From positions 43,370,297 through 43,434,296 of the forward strand of contig NC_134898.1 of assembly GCF_041734735.1 (NCBI RefSeq): DNA of 64,000 nucleotides. Reading direction: 5' to 3'. Both the position numbers and the translations under genes were made by a program. Below are positions 61,794-64,000 of this stretch, in pieces. The number at the start of each line of letters is the position of its first letter. The stretch's first letter is position 1. Source of the DNA: Babylonia areolata. Taxonomy: Eukaryota; Mollusca; Gastropoda; Neogastropoda; Buccinidae. The notes under the pieces are model-generated. The model searched no databases, had not been told where the DNA came from, and saw only the letters and a list, made by a program, of their open reading frames with translations.

Positions 61794-62760
61794 CTGAACC
61801 ATTATGGGCAGTTATGTGGTCTAGCTTCGCATGTGGATTCTGTGGTTATTTTAGGAGATTCAGTGCATTGTTTTTTCCTGTGGTTTATATATATTGTGTT
61901 TCATTATGGTCAGTATATTCTGTTTTGTGGTCTTCCTTAGATTCTTATGTCTCTTTCAGAGTTCAGTTCAGAGCCTCCCACATGTGGTACTGAAGTGTCG
62001 GTTTGTCATTGAAGAAGAGCTTTTTTTGAACAGGTGTTATTGGCCGAGGCGGTTGTTTTGGCATTGTGGGATGGTTGCATGGTCACTGAGCGAGTTAGGT
62101 GCTTGTCTTTGTGTTCTCTTGCTGTGCTGGATCTTTCCTGTCTTTGGGTTAGAGTTTCCTCCCTTTGGTTTCTGCGCTGTCCCTTCATTTCGACTCGCGT
62201 CTGGGTTTGATGTTGTCGGCTGTGAAATAGTTTTCGTTGAAATGATGTGGACTTATGATGATTGTTTTTTTCTCTCTTTCTCTATCTGTACATGTCTGAC
62301 TTTGTGTTAAATTGCATGAAACTAGGTGTTGTTGTTGGATACCGTATGGGAAAAAAAATCCAAAAAAAATCATAAAAATAAAATTTTATTGATCTACAGT
62401 TTTTTAAATAGCCTGTATTTGCAAATTTATATAAGATTGTAAAAACCGAAATTTGATGCCTTTTTAAAAAATGACTCTTAAGTAGAGATTCTGTATATGA
62501 ACTTCAGATAGAATAAGATGAATGGATTTATTTACATATATTGTTAGAAACAAACATTTTTATAAATCGTCAACAAATAGCTGCTTTAAAATTAATGACT
62601 CATTTGTGTAGGTTCATTCTTTTTTCAGTATTATGAGGTATTTTTTGAATACATACAATACAGTGTTTATTCGATCTATAATGAACTCGTAAATTGAAGA
62701 AGCCCAGTTATAAATATCATTACTGCTTCTAACCAGAATAAATTGGAAAAGAGTTCATTG
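60275..62760 (+). other. Probable 3' UTR of the E22B transcript
   Basis: Follows the TAG directly. Contains C-rich (60460-60540) and AT-rich (61060-61110) parts and a poly-T run (61755-61791). AT-rich with several possible poly(A) signals. The end is inferred from the AATAAA motifs at 62377 and 62737; no other gene start is recognised here. Confidence 0.6.
62377..62382 (+). terminator. Candidate poly(A) signal AATAAA
   Basis: AATAAA in an A/T-rich setting 2.1 kb after the stop of E22B, followed by TTTTATTG. Another AATAAA lies at 62737-62742 and an early one at 60339-60344. Which is used cannot be told from sequence. Confidence 0.4.
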
Positions 62761-64000
62761 CTTCACTTGTGTATCTGAAACAATGTATATTCAGTTAACC
62801 ATCTTTACAACTGTTCTCTCTTTTCGTTTTTTTTCCAGCATGAAATAATCAGGATTGTATTTTCTTTCACCATGAACTATCGAAAGCATGAAAAAAACTA
62901 AACTCAAAACTTCAAAGATGCTGTTCTTTGAGGCAAAGTAGACGCAAGCAAAGAGAACTCTGGCATGGGAAAACTGAGCAGAACAGCGAACGCTCTACAG
63001 CAAAGCGAAGGCACTGGGCAGACTTTCGTGGGTGAGTCTCTCTCTCACCCTGTGTGACAACCAAACTGGTCAAACAAAAACCCCAGGGAAAGTGGCACAG
63101 CAGACCTGGTGGGTGGGAAGCAAAGAGACAGAACTCTTCTTTCGTTTGCCCCCCTTTGCTTTTCGCCCACGTCAGACAGCTGATTCAGGCTTGGCCAAGG
63201 ACAGTTATTTCTCCTACCTGGTTCTCCTGCAGCCAGCGTCACAGTTGGCGTGGGCAGTCGTGCCCCCAGCCTTGTATGTACAGTGAATTATACATAACAC
63301 CCTTATTGATGTGATTGTATTGTACCCTCTGAGCCTTAGAGGCTCCGTTGGGGTTTTCTGTGTTTTTTTAATATGATTTGTAAGTACATAGCAGGCCTCA
63401 TATCTTTGACTGTGTTACTTGCTTTACTCCTGCCCCTCTCCACTGCTGTCCAGTGATGGCAGTGGTCTTGGATTGAAGCTTGCCCTTTTTCTTTTTTTTT
63501 TTTTTTTTTTTTTTTCTTTTTTTTTCTGTCTTTCACCCTTCTCCTCTTTGCCAGCGATTTATTTTATGTTGAGTCATGTTTTTCTGAAATGAATGTGTAC
63601 AGAGATGCATCATTGACACCAGAGAAGATTGTGTGGGGTTGGCTCGTCTTTTGTGTATGTGTGTGTATGTGTTTTCATTGCTCTGAACTGCTCCACTGCA
63701 GAAAGGTAAGCTATTGCTCCATGCTTTTCTTTGGATTTGTGCATGTGTTTGTGAGATATATAGAGAACTTTGAGACAACTTTGTGGTGCTATATTCAGAA
63801 CAAAGTAGAGAAATATCACGCTCATGCAATACAGTGTGGCTTGGCTTTAATGGCTAATGCAGTTGTGGTCTGTTTTTTTTTTTCTTCTTTTTTCTCTTTT
63901 TTCTGACTTGTGATAAAAGATTATTATTTTTCTTTCTATGATGATGTGCTGAGCACAAGAGCTGGCTGCTGTGTTTTGTTGTGCACACATTCTCAGGGCC
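62761..64000. other. Distal 3' UTR or intergenic sequence
   Basis: Poly-T at about 63493-63516. The stretch 62940-63290 is richer in GC than its surroundings but has no recognisable protein, splice pair or repeat. No AATAAA was seen after 62742. Confidence 0.6.

Noticed and set aside
62940-63290. GC-richer block that might start a neighbouring gene
   Set aside because: No recognisable protein, no splice pair, no promoter motif; could be distal 3' UTR.

Overview
The window holds most of one large intron-rich animal gene on the + strand, sitting in repeat-laden DNA. The gene is the myosin phosphatase targeting subunit, the MYPT1/PPP1R12A-B family (called Mbs in flies). I recognised it from the end of the ankyrin domain, the WRxGLRKTGS and SSSPRL motifs, the two Rho-kinase site motifs RRSTQGVTL and RRSTGINY, and a C-terminal leucine zipper that matches the vertebrate one almost residue for residue. 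The 5' part (promoter, KVKF PP1-docking motif, first ankyrin repeats) lies before base 1. Several tRNA-derived SINE families that I know from gastropod genomes, dense CT/CA microsatellites and AT-rich introns suggest a marine snail, probably a caenogastropod. This is inference, not proof.

Layout. 1-260: 3' end of a LINE. 261-945: a short duplication, then a 40-bp minisatellite that runs into the first exon of the window. 946-33282: exons E1-E17 (ankyrin end, acidic linker, Ser/Thr-rich middle, both Rho-kinase sites). 33283-46337: a 13-kb intron with microsatellites and a candidate alternative first exon (E18). 46338-48701: exons E19-E21 (coiled coil). 48702-60187: an 11.5-kb interval holding an alternative last exon (E22A). 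60188-60274: the conserved last exon (E22B), then a 3' UTR with candidate poly(A) signals near 62.4 and 62.7 kb. Exon numbers count within this window only. E1-E17, E19-E21 and E22B total 2,771 coding bases. With the one base supplied by the preceding exon they give 923 residues plus stop in a single unbroken frame, and every junction is GT-AG with matching phase. That is strong internal support for the model.

How the parts should work together. The ankyrin end and upstream region dock PP1 catalytic subunit and substrate. The middle carries inhibitory Rho-kinase sites next to a cyclic-nucleotide kinase type site. The C-terminal zipper is the region that binds cGMP-dependent kinase in vertebrates. 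Two interchangeable zipper exons, and a possible internal promoter making a short zipper protein (like vertebrate M20/M21), would let the animal vary kinase coupling and targeting.

The most unusual structure is that several minisatellites are built from this gene's own splice junctions (E1 acceptor, E15 acceptor, E9 donor, and an array abutting the E4 acceptor). No minus-strand gene, RNA gene, CRISPR array, retrovirus-like or Polinton-like element was recognised.
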